Assembly: GCA_902476265.1 (NCBI GenBank)
Contig: CABSCP010000011.1
Location: forward strand, 35,963 to 99,962
Direction: 5' to 3'
Origin: an uncultured Lachnospiraceae bacterium
GTDB taxonomy: Bacteria; Bacillota; Clostridia; Lachnospirales; Lachnospiraceae
Length of the DNA stretch: 64,000 nt
Part shown: positions 17,897-26,611 of the stretch, piece after piece
Layout: each line of letters opens with the position of its first letter
Position numbering within the stretch: position 1 is the stretch's first letter
The notes under the pieces: model-generated
What the model saw: only the letters and a program-made list of their open reading frames with translations
Told to the model about the DNA's origin: nothing
Databases searched by the model: none
Translations under genes and position numbers: made by a program

Positions 17897-18871
17897 TTAT
17901 TTTTGAGAGCCATTAGAAGGGGAATACACGCTGGCAAACCGTTTTGCTACCCGTTTCCGACCTTTTTTATTCAGATGGAATCCGTCTGTGAGACAGTCCG
18001 CATCCTCCACAGTGACCGCGCCGTAATAATTATCCACAAAGGAAACACCGTTGCTGCGGCAGGCTTCCAGCTCCCAGTTTAAATAATCCACCAGGGTGCC
18101 GTTTCCCAGATCATCCCGGTCGCCGTCCACCACCGTGCCGTCCCCGTCGGTATAAGTGCCGTAAGGGTGGGAGAGAACATAGATGCGGATATAGGGATAA
18201 TGTTCCTGAATCAGCTGGATGGAAGCATTTAAAGCTCCATAGACGCTGTTTAGGTTTTTCAGATTATTTTCATCGTACACGATGCGCTTTCCCATATAGT
18301 CCTGCAAATCATATAGAATGACTAAGGTGTCCACTTTGGATATATCCACAGACTTCAGGGTTTCCAGTGCAGCAGAGGCGGATTCAGACTCCAGATCGGG
18401 AACTACCTGATCCATCAAATCAAAATTCTGGTTGACCAGGGCGGCTGCAGTCCAGTACAGGCTCAGCCCGTCCAGGGGATAACTGCTTTCATATTCCGGA
18501 TTTTTCATGGCGATGGAACTGCCGGGAAAAGCACAGTTATAAATCGTTGCCCCGGTTTCCTTTTCCATCAGAGCAGCCAGTCCTTCTTTGCCACGGTCGT
18601 CGGAAAGAATGTCGTTTCCAAAGGCTAAAACAGTATTGACGCCGTCATCCTCCCGGCCCTCCAACACGGCAGGATCCAGCGGAATGATATAATCCAGCAG
18701 TTCCACGTCGAATTCCGTGGTGGTTTCATTGGGGTCGAAGCCGGAGCGCTTCCCGATATTCCAGACAATCAGCCGGATGATTGTGACGAGAAAAAGAACC
18801 GCCAGCACGAGAAAAAAGATGGCATGTCCGTTGATTTTTCGATTCTTATTTTTATTCTTATCCTGTTTCAT
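17897..18871 (-). CDS. SGNH-fold extracytoplasmic protein with altered nucleophile block
   Basis: The 324-residue protein has one N-terminal membrane helix (about residues 14-34) after a basic Asn/Lys-rich start, so it should face outward. The first SGNH block reads LAFGNDILSDDRG rather than the usual GDS, so the expected Ser nucleophile is missing. The final block DGFHLNKKG keeps the D-x-x-H pair. NCAFPGSSIA and LVILYDLQDY occupy the positions of the middle blocks. AGGAGGAGG precedes the ATG. It may be a hydrolase using another nucleophile, or a binding protein derived from one. It stands alone between a convergent operon and a divergent transporter pair. Confidence 0.7.
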   Translation of the reverse strand: MKQDKNKNKNRKINGHAIFFLVLAVLFLVTIIRLIVWNIGKRSGFDPNETTTEFDVELLDYIIPLDPAVLEGREDDGVNTVLAFGNDILSDDRGKEGLAALMEKETGATIYNCAFPGSSIAMKNPEYESSYPLDGLSLYWTAAALVNQNFDLMDQVVPDLESESASAALETLKSVDISKVDTLVILYDLQDYMGKRIVYDENNLKNLNSVYGALNASIQLIQEHYPYIRIYVLSHPYGTYTDGDGTVVDGDRDDLGNGTLVDYLNWELEACRSNGVSFVDNYYGAVTVEDADCLTDGFHLNKKGRKRVAKRFASVYSPSNGSQK

Positions 18872-18984
18872 GGAAACCTCCTCCTGTTGTTGATGCTGGC
18901 CTTATCTTATCATCCGGTATTCAGGCTGTCCATAAATTGAGCGAAATTTCCCATAAACTTAAGAAATTCTACAGAAATTTCCGG

Positions 18985-19013
18985 TTCCTATCATCTTGGA
19001 AAAATGCTATACT
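18985..19013 (+). promoter_or_regulatory. Promoter of the split EamA pair
   Basis: TTCCTA (18985-18990) and TATACT (19008-19013) are spaced by 17 bases. A TGC just before the -10 box gives an extended -10. The box lies 47 bases upstream of the first transporter gene. The -35 box is weak. Confidence 0.5.
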
Positions 19014-19059
19014 TAGAAGATAATAGCAGGAGTCTGTCCTGTGCCATGAAGAGGTACTT

Positions 19060-19431
19060 ATGAAAAAGAAACCAAACGTGAAAGATTTTTTGATTCTCCA
19101 GGCCGTGGTGGTGGTGTATACTTTTTCCACAGTGATCGGGAAATTTGCGGCGGAATCCATGGAAAGTCAGAAGGGGATGCAGTTTTTGTTTTTGTATGCG
19201 ATAGAGATCGGGGTGCTGGGCATTTATGCGATCCTATGGCAGCAGATGATTAAAAAGTTTGAACTGTCTGTGGCTTATGCCAACCGCAGTGTGGCGCTTT
19301 TGTGGTCGCTTCTTTGGGCGGTCCTTTTCTTTGGAGAGCAGGTCACACTCAAAAAAGCGGCCGGAATCGCGCTTGTGATCGCCGGAACGGCAATAGTGAA
19401 CGGAGGAAAGGAGAAGGAAAATGCAATTTGA
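19060..19431 (+). CDS. EamA/SMR-like half transporter, subunit 1
   Basis: This 123-residue protein has four membrane segments and a C-terminal LKKAAGIALVIAGTAIVNGG, typical of the drug/metabolite transporter superfamily in its short (SMR-size) form. Its gene overlaps the next one by 11 bases, and both encode four-helix halves. The pair therefore probably works as a heterodimer, like ArnE/ArnF, which flip an undecaprenyl-phosphate sugar. With several polyprenyl-dependent enzymes nearby, a lipid-linked sugar flippase is a reasonable guess, but a small-molecule exporter is equally compatible with the family. Confidence 0.8.
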   Translation: MKKKPNVKDFLILQAVVVVYTFSTVIGKFAAESMESQKGMQFLFLYAIEIGVLGIYAILWQQMIKKFELSVAYANRSVALLWSLLWAVLFFGEQVTLKKAAGIALVIAGTAIVNGGKEKENAI

Positions 19432-19762
19432 TTACCATTATCTTTTCCTGATCGCTTCGGTTACGCTGGCATCCGTGTCTCAGGTCCTTTTAAAAAAGGG
19501 GGCTCAAAAGGAATATCCTTCTTTTTTAAGAGAATATTTGAACCCCTGGGTGATCGGCGGTTATCTGCTCCTGTTCGGATCAGTATTTTTGACCATATCA
19601 GGTCTGCGGGGGTTAAGCTATTTCAACGCCCCCGTGGTGGAATCTCTGGGGTATGTGCTTGTCCCGGTGCTCGGCGCGGTCATTTTCCATGAGAAAATGA
19701 CGCTGCGCAAGTCAGTGGGAATAGGCTGCATAGTTCTTGGGATGATAGTTTTCTATATTTGA
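19421..19762 (+). CDS. EamA/SMR-like half transporter, subunit 2
   Basis: The 113-residue protein has four membrane segments. SQVLLKKGAQKE after the first helix and the closing LRKSVGIGCIVLGMIVFYI are standard for this superfamily, and it is homologous in layout to subunit 1. The start codon lies inside the end of the first gene, with GGAAAGGAGAAGG upstream. Its last 51 bases overlap the end of the convergent zinc-ribbon gene on the other strand. Confidence 0.8.
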   Translation: MQFDYHYLFLIASVTLASVSQVLLKKGAQKEYPSFLREYLNPWVIGGYLLLFGSVFLTISGLRGLSYFNAPVVESLGYVLVPVLGAVIFHEKMTLRKSVGIGCIVLGMIVFYI

Positions 19763-20008
19763 CATGGATAGCTGCAACCATTTGGCATAGTCATACGTCT
19801 TTTTAGGAGAGACTGTGAAGGCGGCGAGTTCCTTGGGATCGCTCAGGCGGGCCCGCAGATCGCGACGCTGCTCCTTATCAAGATTGACATATTTCATATA
19901 GGATATTTTCAGTTCGGCCAGATGGCCGCTGCAGCCGGGGCAATAATTTTTATGCCCGTTTAAAATATGGATGCGCTGACAATATTTGCAGTAGTGTATG
20001 TACATCAT
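19712..20008 (-). CDS. Small zinc-ribbon protein
   Basis: This 98-residue protein opens with a four-Cys zinc ribbon: CKYC near residues 7-10 and CPGC near residues 23-26, with a His between. The rest is charged and ends in a region that overlaps the EamA gene on the other strand (51 bases). An AAAGGAAA site lies upstream of two adjacent ATG codons (20008 and 20005). I recognise no named family. A nucleic-acid or protein binding role would be usual for such a ribbon, without further proof. The coding overlap is odd but both frames look genuine. Confidence 0.65.
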   Translation of the reverse strand: MMYIHYCKYCQRIHILNGHKNYCPGCSGHLAELKISYMKYVNLDKEQRRDLRARLSDPKELAAFTVSPKKTYDYAKWLQLSMSNIENYHPKNYAAYSH

Positions 20009-20183
20009 AGGATGCGTTTCCTTTCTTTGCGGCAGGCGCCGACAGAATGTGGCAGTTGTCTATGCCGTCCGATGTGTTTTATGAAATGATTGTGTCATGA
20101 AACGTAACAATGTGCAAGAAAAAGCGTTCGACAAAAAACAGCATTGATGCAGAAACGGGGATCCGTTTTAAGGAGGGAAGCCT

Positions 20184-23100
20184 GTGAAAAAAGAACAGGT
20201 GACGACAAAAAAAAGAAAAGGAAACAGCAGCGGCAGAAAAAGGGCTGAACAGGGGAAAAAGCCCGTGAAAAGGCTGGTTACAGGAACTACGGAGATCCTG
20301 GACTTCAATTTGGAAGAGGAATTATCCAGACCCGGAAAGCCGGTGAAAAAAGAAAAGCCTACTGCGGCAAAAAAGCCTTTGAGGGAGCGTTCAAAAGCGC
20401 CGAAAAAGTCGAAAAGTGCGCCCGAAGCTTATGGCGGTTCTATGCCGAAAAAGCCGGTTTCTGTCGGTCAGGATACACTGGAGCTTTTGGATGTGGAAGA
20501 AATCCTTGCAAAAAAGAAACAAAAGAAAGCGCCCGGACGGAAGGAAAGTTATTTGGATTTTGTGCCTCAGAAAAAAACATCCGCTTCCCGAACCGTCACA
20601 GCGAAGGCGAAGAAGCCGGGAGCCAAAAAGAAAAAGAGAGGCGGATTTTTTGAAGATTTCAGCGCCATGGATGCCGTGATTGGTCTCACCGGGGTTTTGG
20701 TTTTGTTTGCGGCTGTGATGGCTATGGGCGTATACAGCAGCGCCAACACCCTCAAAGAACAGGTTGCAGCAATGGCAGAAGTAGGCCAGCAGATGGAGGA
20801 AATCGGCATTGCGGGAGAGGGCATTTTTACCGCCATCGCCGATGCCAAAGCAGCGGGACTGGAAGCGGCGCAGCTGCCGGTGGAAGAAGAAAACGGAACC
20901 GGCGGCGAATATGAAGAAAAAGAGCTGACCAGGGAAATGAACGTGAGCTTAAAGCTCACGTCGGTTCAAAAGGATTTAAAGATAAAATTTACCAATAAAA
21001 AATCCGGTAAACTGATCGGCAATCAACCCTTTGCGGTGAGTGTGGACGGCCCGGAAAAAATGACGCTGAAAGACGATGATGAGGACGGGATCATCTATGT
21101 CAAAAGCATCACCCCGGGAGAATATTCCGTCACCATTACAGAACCGGCGGAAATTGACGGGAATCAGGCTGCAGGAATCAAAGGGATTGTGACGGTAAAA
21201 GATAAAATCGAATATAAAAAGATTGACGTCACGGATGAGGTGAAAAAAGAATCGGAGATCAATGCCGCAAAAGAGGATACGGCGGTTGCCAACCAGGTGG
21301 AATCTGTTCTGACGGATACGGTGGAGTGGGTGGAATCCACGAAAACCCCGCTGGAGGAAGGAAACAGTGAGACCTATGAAGAAGTAAAAAAGAAAGATAT
21401 TCCGGACCCTTCGGCGAAGGCTTTACTGGATATGATCTGGACTGCGGATACGAAAAACGGGGCATACCTGTCTGAGAATACGGTGAAACTGGCGGAAAAT
21501 GCCGCTTTTTTCCGGGAAACAGGCGTGAAAAAACTGGTAAAAGGAGTGTTCTTCAGCCAGGATGGGGCGGAAACGGAAGCCCCTTGCGGTGGGGCAGCCC
21601 GCACGGAGGCAACACAGCAGGAGTCTTCCGAGTCCTCCGAACAGGAGCCCTCTTCGGAAGAGCCGTCCACGGCGGAACCCACCCGGCCCCCGGAGCCGTC
21701 AGAATCCTCCGAACCGTCGGAACCTTCCGAGCCCGAACCGCCGAAAGGGGAAGTGACGGGTGTACGGATTTCGGGCGGCACGGAATATACCGTGGGAGAT
21801 CAGGTGAAACTGAGAGCAGAGGTGGAAACCAGCGGGGAGATTTCCCTGTCTGAGGAAGATTATCAATGGAGCGGTGACCGCAGCGGCACAGGGAAAGAGT
21901 TGACCTTCCAGGTAGAAAAAGAAGGCAGCATTTCGATCAGGCTGGAAGTAAAAGGAAAGACCGCTTCTACTTCCGTAACGGTGAAGGCAAAACCGGGAGA
22001 AGTGACGGGCGTATCCGTTACGGCAGATCCGGCCCGTGTGGAGGCGGGAAAGAGCGTCACTCTCAAGGCATCGGTTTCCATGTCTGACGGCAGCAGTTAC
22101 GGAGGGAACATAGAGTGGTCGGCAGACAGAAACGGACAGCTGTCAGGCAGCGGGACCAGCGTGACGCTGACGGACACTGTCCCGGAAACGGTGACGGTCA
22201 AAGCCAGAGCAGGCGGGAAGGAAAGCAGCATTACGGTGGAATTTTATCCGGCCGATAAAAAAGTGACTTCCATCCGTATTCCCGAACAGGTTTCGGTGGT
22301 CACAGGCGGGACTGCAGGACTGTCTTTGGAAATCCAGCCCGGCGATGCGAAGGACAAGAGTGTAGAGTGGAAAGTGACCGAAGGAGGCGACAAGGCTTCC
22401 GTGGACCAAAACGGTACGGTGAAAGGCTTAAAGGCCGGGACTGCGAAGGTGCAGGCGACGGCAAAGGATGGCAGTAGTATTTCCAGTAATGTGTGTACGG
22501 TGAAGGTCAGCGATGACATCAGCATCAGTATCAAAGAAACGAAAAGCATCATGACCGGAGAAGAAAGGCAGCTGGAGTACAGCACCACCGGAGAAATCGA
22601 TTCCATCAAATGGAGCAGCGCGGATACAAAGATCGCTTCTGTGGATGAGAGCAGCGGCAAAGTGAAGGGTATTTCTTACGGCCGCACTACAATTACCGCC
22701 AAGGTCAAAGGGAAGAACGGAAAAGAAGCCAGCGCCACCGTGAATGTGAAGATCAATTCTTACGATGTGGATGAAATAAAGCTGGATCCCGAAAAAATGA
22801 CCATCAAGGCGGAGGAGAAGAAAACCATCAAAGCGAAGGTTTCCTCAAAGGGCAGCAAAGCCGTGGAATGGAAGAGTAAGGACGAGTCCATCGCCAAAAT
22901 AGTGGAAAGTAAGGACGATTCCTGTGTGATTCAGGGGATCAAGCCCGGAAAAGTATCCGTCATCGCAACCAGCAAAGAGGATAAAGAAAAGACGGCATCC
23001 TGCGAAGTGACGGTGACGGTGAAAGACGGATCGGCGCCGCTGAAGGATAAGGACGGCAACCAGCTTTATTATAAGGACGGGGACGAATACAAGGCGGCCA

Positions 23101-23885
23101 CTGTGGATGATTATTATAAATATGACGTGTTTTACCGGAAAAAGGATACCACAAAATATAAATACACCGGCTGGCAGACCATAGACGGTAAGCGGTATTA
23201 TTTCGATAAGAACGGGAATCCTGTGACCGGCGACCAGATCATCCAGGGAATGAAGTATACCTTCAACAGCGACGGCAGCCTGCAGGTGAACGGGGTCATG
23301 GGCATCGATGTTTCCAAACACAACGGCGCCATAGACTGGAATGCGGTAAAAAATGCAGGGGTGAATTTTGTCATCATTCGGTGTGGGTACCGCGGATCCG
23401 CCACAGGAGTGCTGGTGGAGGATCAGACATTCCGGACCAATATTCAGGGCGCTTCTGCAGCGGGACTGAAGGTGGGTATTTATTTCTTCAGTCAGGCGGT
23501 AAACGAAGTGGAGGCGGTGGAAGAGGCTTCCCTGGTTTTGGATCTGATTAAAAAATATAAGATCACCTATCCCGTTTTTATGGATGTGGAAAGTGCCAAC
23601 GGCAGGGCGGACGGCCTGGATGCCGGCGCCAGAACACAGGTCATCAGCGCTTTTTGTAAAACGATCATAGACAGCGGCTATACGGCCGGAGTATATGCAA
23701 ATAAAACCTGGCTGGGCAGCAAGATGAATGTGGGAGCTCTGGGAGGCTATAAGATCTGGCTGGCACAGTATGCCGCTGCGCCGACCTATAGCGGCCGTTA
23801 CGAAATGTGGCAGTATTCATCCAAGGGAAGCATTCCGGGAATTTCCGGAAATGTGGATTTAAACATCAGTTATATGAGCTATTAA
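20184..23885 (+). CDS. Giant surface protein with Ig-like domains and GH25 lysozyme domain
   Basis: The protein has 1233 residues and a GTG start with a perfect AGGAGGG site. Residues 1-160 are very Lys-rich and should lie in the cytoplasm. Residues 162-184 form the single membrane anchor. The outside part has a beta domain, a Ser/Pro/Glu-rich stalk (about 469-520), several bacterial Ig-like (Big_2) domains (about 523-950), a choline-binding-like repeat with GWQTIDGKRYYFDKNGNPV (about 990-1035) and a C-terminal GH25 muramidase. In the GH25 domain GIDVSKHNG and VFMDVES carry the expected acidic catalytic residues. It probably cuts or binds peptidoglycan around the polysaccharide locus that follows. 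The long cytoplasmic tail is unusual for a wall hydrolase. Confidence 0.85.
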   Translation: MKKEQVTTKKRKGNSSGRKRAEQGKKPVKRLVTGTTEILDFNLEEELSRPGKPVKKEKPTAAKKPLRERSKAPKKSKSAPEAYGGSMPKKPVSVGQDTLELLDVEEILAKKKQKKAPGRKESYLDFVPQKKTSASRTVTAKAKKPGAKKKKRGGFFEDFSAMDAVIGLTGVLVLFAAVMAMGVYSSANTLKEQVAAMAEVGQQMEEIGIAGEGIFTAIADAKAAGLEAAQLPVEEENGTGGEYEEKELTREMNVSLKLTSVQKDLKIKFTNKKSGKLIGNQPFAVSVDGPEKMTLKDDDEDGIIYVKSITPGEYSVTITEPAEIDGNQAAGIKGIVTVKDKIEYKKIDVTDEVKKESEINAAKEDTAVANQVESVLTDTVEWVESTKTPLEEGNSETYEEVKKKDIPDPSAKALLDMIWTADTKNGAYLSENTVKLAENAAFFRETGVKKLVKGVFFSQDGAETEAPCGGAARTEATQQESSESSEQEPSSEEPSTAEPTRPPEPSESSEPSEPSEPEPPKGEVTGVRISGGTEYTVGDQVKLRAEVETSGEISLSEEDYQWSGDRSGTGKELTFQVEKEGSISIRLEVKGKTASTSVTVKAKPGEVTGVSVTADPARVEAGKSVTLKASVSMSDGSSYGGNIEWSADRNGQLSGSGTSVTLTDTVPETVTVKARAGGKESSITVEFYPADKKVTSIRIPEQVSVVTGGTAGLSLEIQPGDAKDKSVEWKVTEGGDKASVDQNGTVKGLKAGTAKVQATAKDGSSISSNVCTVKVSDDISISIKETKSIMTGEERQLEYSTTGEIDSIKWSSADTKIASVDESSGKVKGISYGRTTITAKVKGKNGKEASATVNVKINSYDVDEIKLDPEKMTIKAEEKKTIKAKVSSKGSKAVEWKSKDESIAKIVESKDDSCVIQGIKPGKVSVIATSKEDKEKTASCEVTVTVKDGSAPLKDKDGNQLYYKDGDEYKAATVDDYYKYDVFYRKKDTTKYKYTGWQTIDGKRYYFDKNGNPVTGDQIIQGMKYTFNSDGSLQVNGVMGIDVSKHNGAIDWNAVKNAGVNFVIIRCGYRGSATGVLVEDQTFRTNIQGASAAGLKVGIYFFSQAVNEVEAVEEASLVLDLIKKYKITYPVFMDVESANGRADGLDAGARTQVISAFCKTIIDSGYTAGVYANKTWLGSKMNVGALGGYKIWLAQYAAAPTYSGRYEMWQYSSKGSIPGISGNVDLNISYMSY

Positions 23886-23892
23886 TTCCGGG

Positions 23893-23921
23893 TTGGAAAA
23901 CCAGGGAAAATGTGGTACACT
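23893..23921 (+). promoter_or_regulatory. Promoter of the rhamnose/polysaccharide locus
   Basis: TTGGAA (23893-23898) and TACACT (23916-23921) are spaced by 17 bases. A leader of about 85 bases follows; it contains a short hairpin (CCGTC...GACGG) that could act as a weak attenuator before rfbB. Confidence 0.55.
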
Positions 23922-24014
23922 GTTAAAAGATTATAGCTTGGGGCCGTCTGCCCTTAAAAATCGGACGGGCTTTCTGCCGCACAGGCGCGAAAGTATGCAG
24001 GAGGAAAGACAGAG

Positions 24015-25094
24015 ATGAGAACTTATCTTGTGACAGGAGGGGCCGGATTTATCGGTTCCAATTATATCCATTACATGTTCAAAAAGTACGGCGATGAAAT
24101 CCGCATCATCAATGTGGATGCCCTCACTTATGCAGGAAATCTGGAAAATTTAAAGGATGTGGAGAATCGGGATAACTATACCTTTGTGAAGGCGGACATT
24201 TGTGATAAAGAGGCGATCGCAAAGATTTTTGCAGAAAACGAGATCGACAGAGTGGTTCATTTCGCGGCGGAGAGCCATGTGGACAGAAGCATCAAAAATC
24301 CGGAAGTGTTTGTGCAGACCAATGTACTGGGCACAGCGGTGATGTTGAACTGTGCGAAGGCGGCGTGGGAACTGCCTGACGGCACCTTCCGTGCGGACAA
24401 GAAGTTTTTACATGTATCCACAGATGAAGTATACGGCTCTCTGGAAGAGGACGGCGGATATTTTTATGAAACTACCCCTTACGCGCCTCACAGCCCGTAT
24501 TCTGCCAGCAAGGCCAGCTCCGACATGCTGGTGAAGGCTTATATGGATACTTACCGTTTCCCCGCCAACATCACCAACTGTTCCAATAACTACGGCCCTT
24601 ATCAGTTCCCGGAGAAGCTGATCCCGCTGATCATCAACAATGCGCTGCACGGGAAGAAGTTGCCGGTTTACGGCGACGGCAGGAACGTGCGCGACTGGCT
24701 GTATGTAGAAGATCATGCCAAAGCCATCGATATGGTGCAGGAACAGGGAAGACTGTTTGAAACGTATAATGTGGGCGGTCACAACGAGAAGCAGAATATT
24801 GAAATCATCAATATCATTATCGAAACCCTTCAGGAGATGCTTCCCGACAGCGATCCCAGAAAAGCGCTGGTGAGCAAAGATCTGATCACTTATGTGGAGG
24901 ACCGGAAGGGGCACGACAGGAGATATGCCATCGCGCCGGATAAGATTAAGGCAGAGATCGGCTGGTATCCCGAGACCATGTTTAAGGAAGGCATCAAAAA
25001 GACCATCGCTTGGTATTTTGAGCACGAAGACTGGATGGTCAATGTGACCAGCGGCGATTACCAGAAATATTATAACGAAATGTATAAAGCATAA
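24015..25094 (+). CDS. rfbB: dTDP-glucose 4,6-dehydratase
   Basis: The 359-residue protein has TGGAGFIGSNYI at the start (NAD-binding Rossmann loop). STDEVYGS and the YSASKASSD block carry the catalytic Thr/Asp/Glu and Tyr-x-x-x-Lys of the extended short-chain dehydrogenase family, and NNYGPYQFPEKLIP is the RmlB signature. It makes dTDP-4-keto-6-deoxyglucose, the second step to dTDP-L-rhamnose. An AGGAGG site precedes it. It heads the rfbB-rfbA-rfbC set, in a different order from the common A-C-B-D. Confidence 0.97.
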   Translation: MRTYLVTGGAGFIGSNYIHYMFKKYGDEIRIINVDALTYAGNLENLKDVENRDNYTFVKADICDKEAIAKIFAENEIDRVVHFAAESHVDRSIKNPEVFVQTNVLGTAVMLNCAKAAWELPDGTFRADKKFLHVSTDEVYGSLEEDGGYFYETTPYAPHSPYSASKASSDMLVKAYMDTYRFPANITNCSNNYGPYQFPEKLIPLIINNALHGKKLPVYGDGRNVRDWLYVEDHAKAIDMVQEQGRLFETYNVGGHNEKQNIEIINIIIETLQEMLPDSDPRKALVSKDLITYVEDRKGHDRRYAIAPDKIKAEIGWYPETMFKEGIKKTIAWYFEHEDWMVNVTSGDYQKYYNEMYKA

Positions 25095-25117
25095 CAGGCA
25101 GGAGAGGAGATTTTCCC

Positions 25118-25987
25118 ATGAAAGGTATTATTCTGGCGGGCGGTTCAGGTACCCGTCTTTATCCGTTGACCAAATCCATATCCAAGCAGATCATGCCGGT
25201 TTATGATAAACCCATGATCTATTATCCTCTTTCCACGCTGATGCTGGCCGGAATCCGGGAAATCCTGATCATTTCCACGCCCAGGGATCTGCCTGTTTTT
25301 GAAGATCTGTTCGGCACAGGAGAACAGCTTGGCCTGTCCATGTCCTATGCGGTGCAGGAAGCGCCCAGAGGTCTGGCGGACGCGTTTATTATCGGGGCTG
25401 ATTTTATCGGAAGTGACAGTGTGGCGCTGGTGCTGGGAGATAATATTTTCTATGGACAGAGTTTTTCCAAAGTCCTGCGTCAGGCGGCTTCGCGGGAAAA
25501 AGGAGCCACGATTTTCGGCTATTTTGTGCGGGATCCAAGGGAATATGGCGTGGTGGAATTTGATGAGAACGGCAAAGCTCTTTCCATCGAAGAAAAGCCG
25601 GAGCATCCCAGGAGCAATTACGCGGTGCCGGGACTTTATTTTTATGATAATGACGTAGTGGAAATTGCCAGGAATGTGAAGCCTTCCGCACGCGGGGAAA
25701 TCGAGATTACATCCATCAACAACGAATATTTAAGACGGGGCACCCTGATGGTGGAAACGCTGGGACGGGGCTTTGCATGGCTGGATACAGGCAATCATGA
25801 TGCGCTTTTGGACGCGTCGGATTTTGTAGCCGCAGTGCAGAAACGCCAGGGAATGTACATTTCCTGCATAGAAGAAATCGCGTTCCGGAGAGGCTTTATC
25901 GACAGGGAACAGCTGTTAAAGCTGGCGGAACCTTTGATGAAAACAAATTACGGGAAATATCTGGTGGATGTGGCCAACGGACTTTGA
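25118..25987 (+). CDS. rfbA: Glucose-1-phosphate thymidylyltransferase
   Basis: The 289-residue protein begins KGIILAGGSGTRLYPLT, the nucleotide-binding loop of RmlA. SKQIMPVYDKPMIYYPL, LGDNIFYG and the late WLDTGNHDALLDAS block are all diagnostic. It joins glucose-1-phosphate and dTTP to give dTDP-glucose, the substrate of the upstream dehydratase. Glucose-1-phosphate can come from the phosphoglucomutase encoded at 37400-39121. Length and motifs are normal for the family. Confidence 0.97.
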   Translation: MKGIILAGGSGTRLYPLTKSISKQIMPVYDKPMIYYPLSTLMLAGIREILIISTPRDLPVFEDLFGTGEQLGLSMSYAVQEAPRGLADAFIIGADFIGSDSVALVLGDNIFYGQSFSKVLRQAASREKGATIFGYFVRDPREYGVVEFDENGKALSIEEKPEHPRSNYAVPGLYFYDNDVVEIARNVKPSARGEIEITSINNEYLRRGTLMVETLGRGFAWLDTGNHDALLDASDFVAAVQKRQGMYISCIEEIAFRRGFIDREQLLKLAEPLMKTNYGKYLVDVANGL

Positions 25988-26050
25988 TCTGATTTTTATT
26001 AAGAAGGAAAAATCCCGGGCAGTTCGCGGGATGATAAGGAGTTAGGAAAA

Positions 26051-26611
26051 ATGGGTAAAATTACGGTAGAAACATGCCATATCGAGGGGCTGAAGGTGAT
26101 CACGCCTGCAGTTTTCGGCGATAACAGAGGCTATTTCATGGAAACCTACAATTATAACGATTATAAGGAAGCCGGCATCGACCAGATCTTTGTACAAGAC
26201 AACCAGTCCGCCTCCAAAAAAGGGGTGCTGAGGGGGCTGCATTTTCAGATCAATTTCCCTCAGGATAAGCTGGTACGCGTGCTGAGGGGCGAAGTGTATG
26301 ATGTGGCGGTGGATTTGAGAAAAGGATCTCCTACCTTTGGACAGTGGTACGGCGTTCTTCTTTCCGAAGAGAACAAAAAGCAGTTTTTTATTCCGAAAAA
26401 TTTTGCACACGGATTTTTGGTTCTTTCCGACTATGCGGAATTTGCTTATAAATGCACCGACTTTTATCATCCCAACGACGAAGGCGGCCTTGCGTGGAAT
26501 GATCCGGAAATCGGCGTAGATTGGCCGATTCCCGAAGGAATGGAACTGATCATGTCCGAGAAGGATCAGAAATGGGGCGGCATCAAAGAATACACAGGAA
26601 AACAAGTATGA
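26051..26611 (+). CDS. rfbC: dTDP-4-dehydrorhamnose 3,5-epimerase
   Basis: The 186-residue protein shows the RmlC cupin signatures: the catalytic His is in VLRGLHFQ, DLRKGSPTFG follows, and FIPKNFAHGFLVLSD carries the second active-site region. It produces dTDP-4-keto-L-rhamnose. The start has AAGGAGTTAGG upstream. Its stop overlaps the ABC permease start (ATGA), tying sugar supply to export. The final reductase, rfbD, is not in the window and must lie elsewhere. Confidence 0.96.
   Translation: MGKITVETCHIEGLKVITPAVFGDNRGYFMETYNYNDYKEAGIDQIFVQDNQSASKKGVLRGLHFQINFPQDKLVRVLRGEVYDVAVDLRKGSPTFGQWYGVLLSEENKKQFFIPKNFAHGFLVLSDYAEFAYKCTDFYHPNDEGGLAWNDPEIGVDWPIPEGMELIMSEKDQKWGGIKEYTGKQV

Noticed and set aside
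17864..18082. Plus-strand reading frame of 72 codons with a TATAAT-like box and AAGGAG site upstream
   Set aside because: Most of it runs antisense to the SGNH-like gene and the translation has no recognisable pattern. The good upstream signals could belong to a small transcript, but the coding case is weak.
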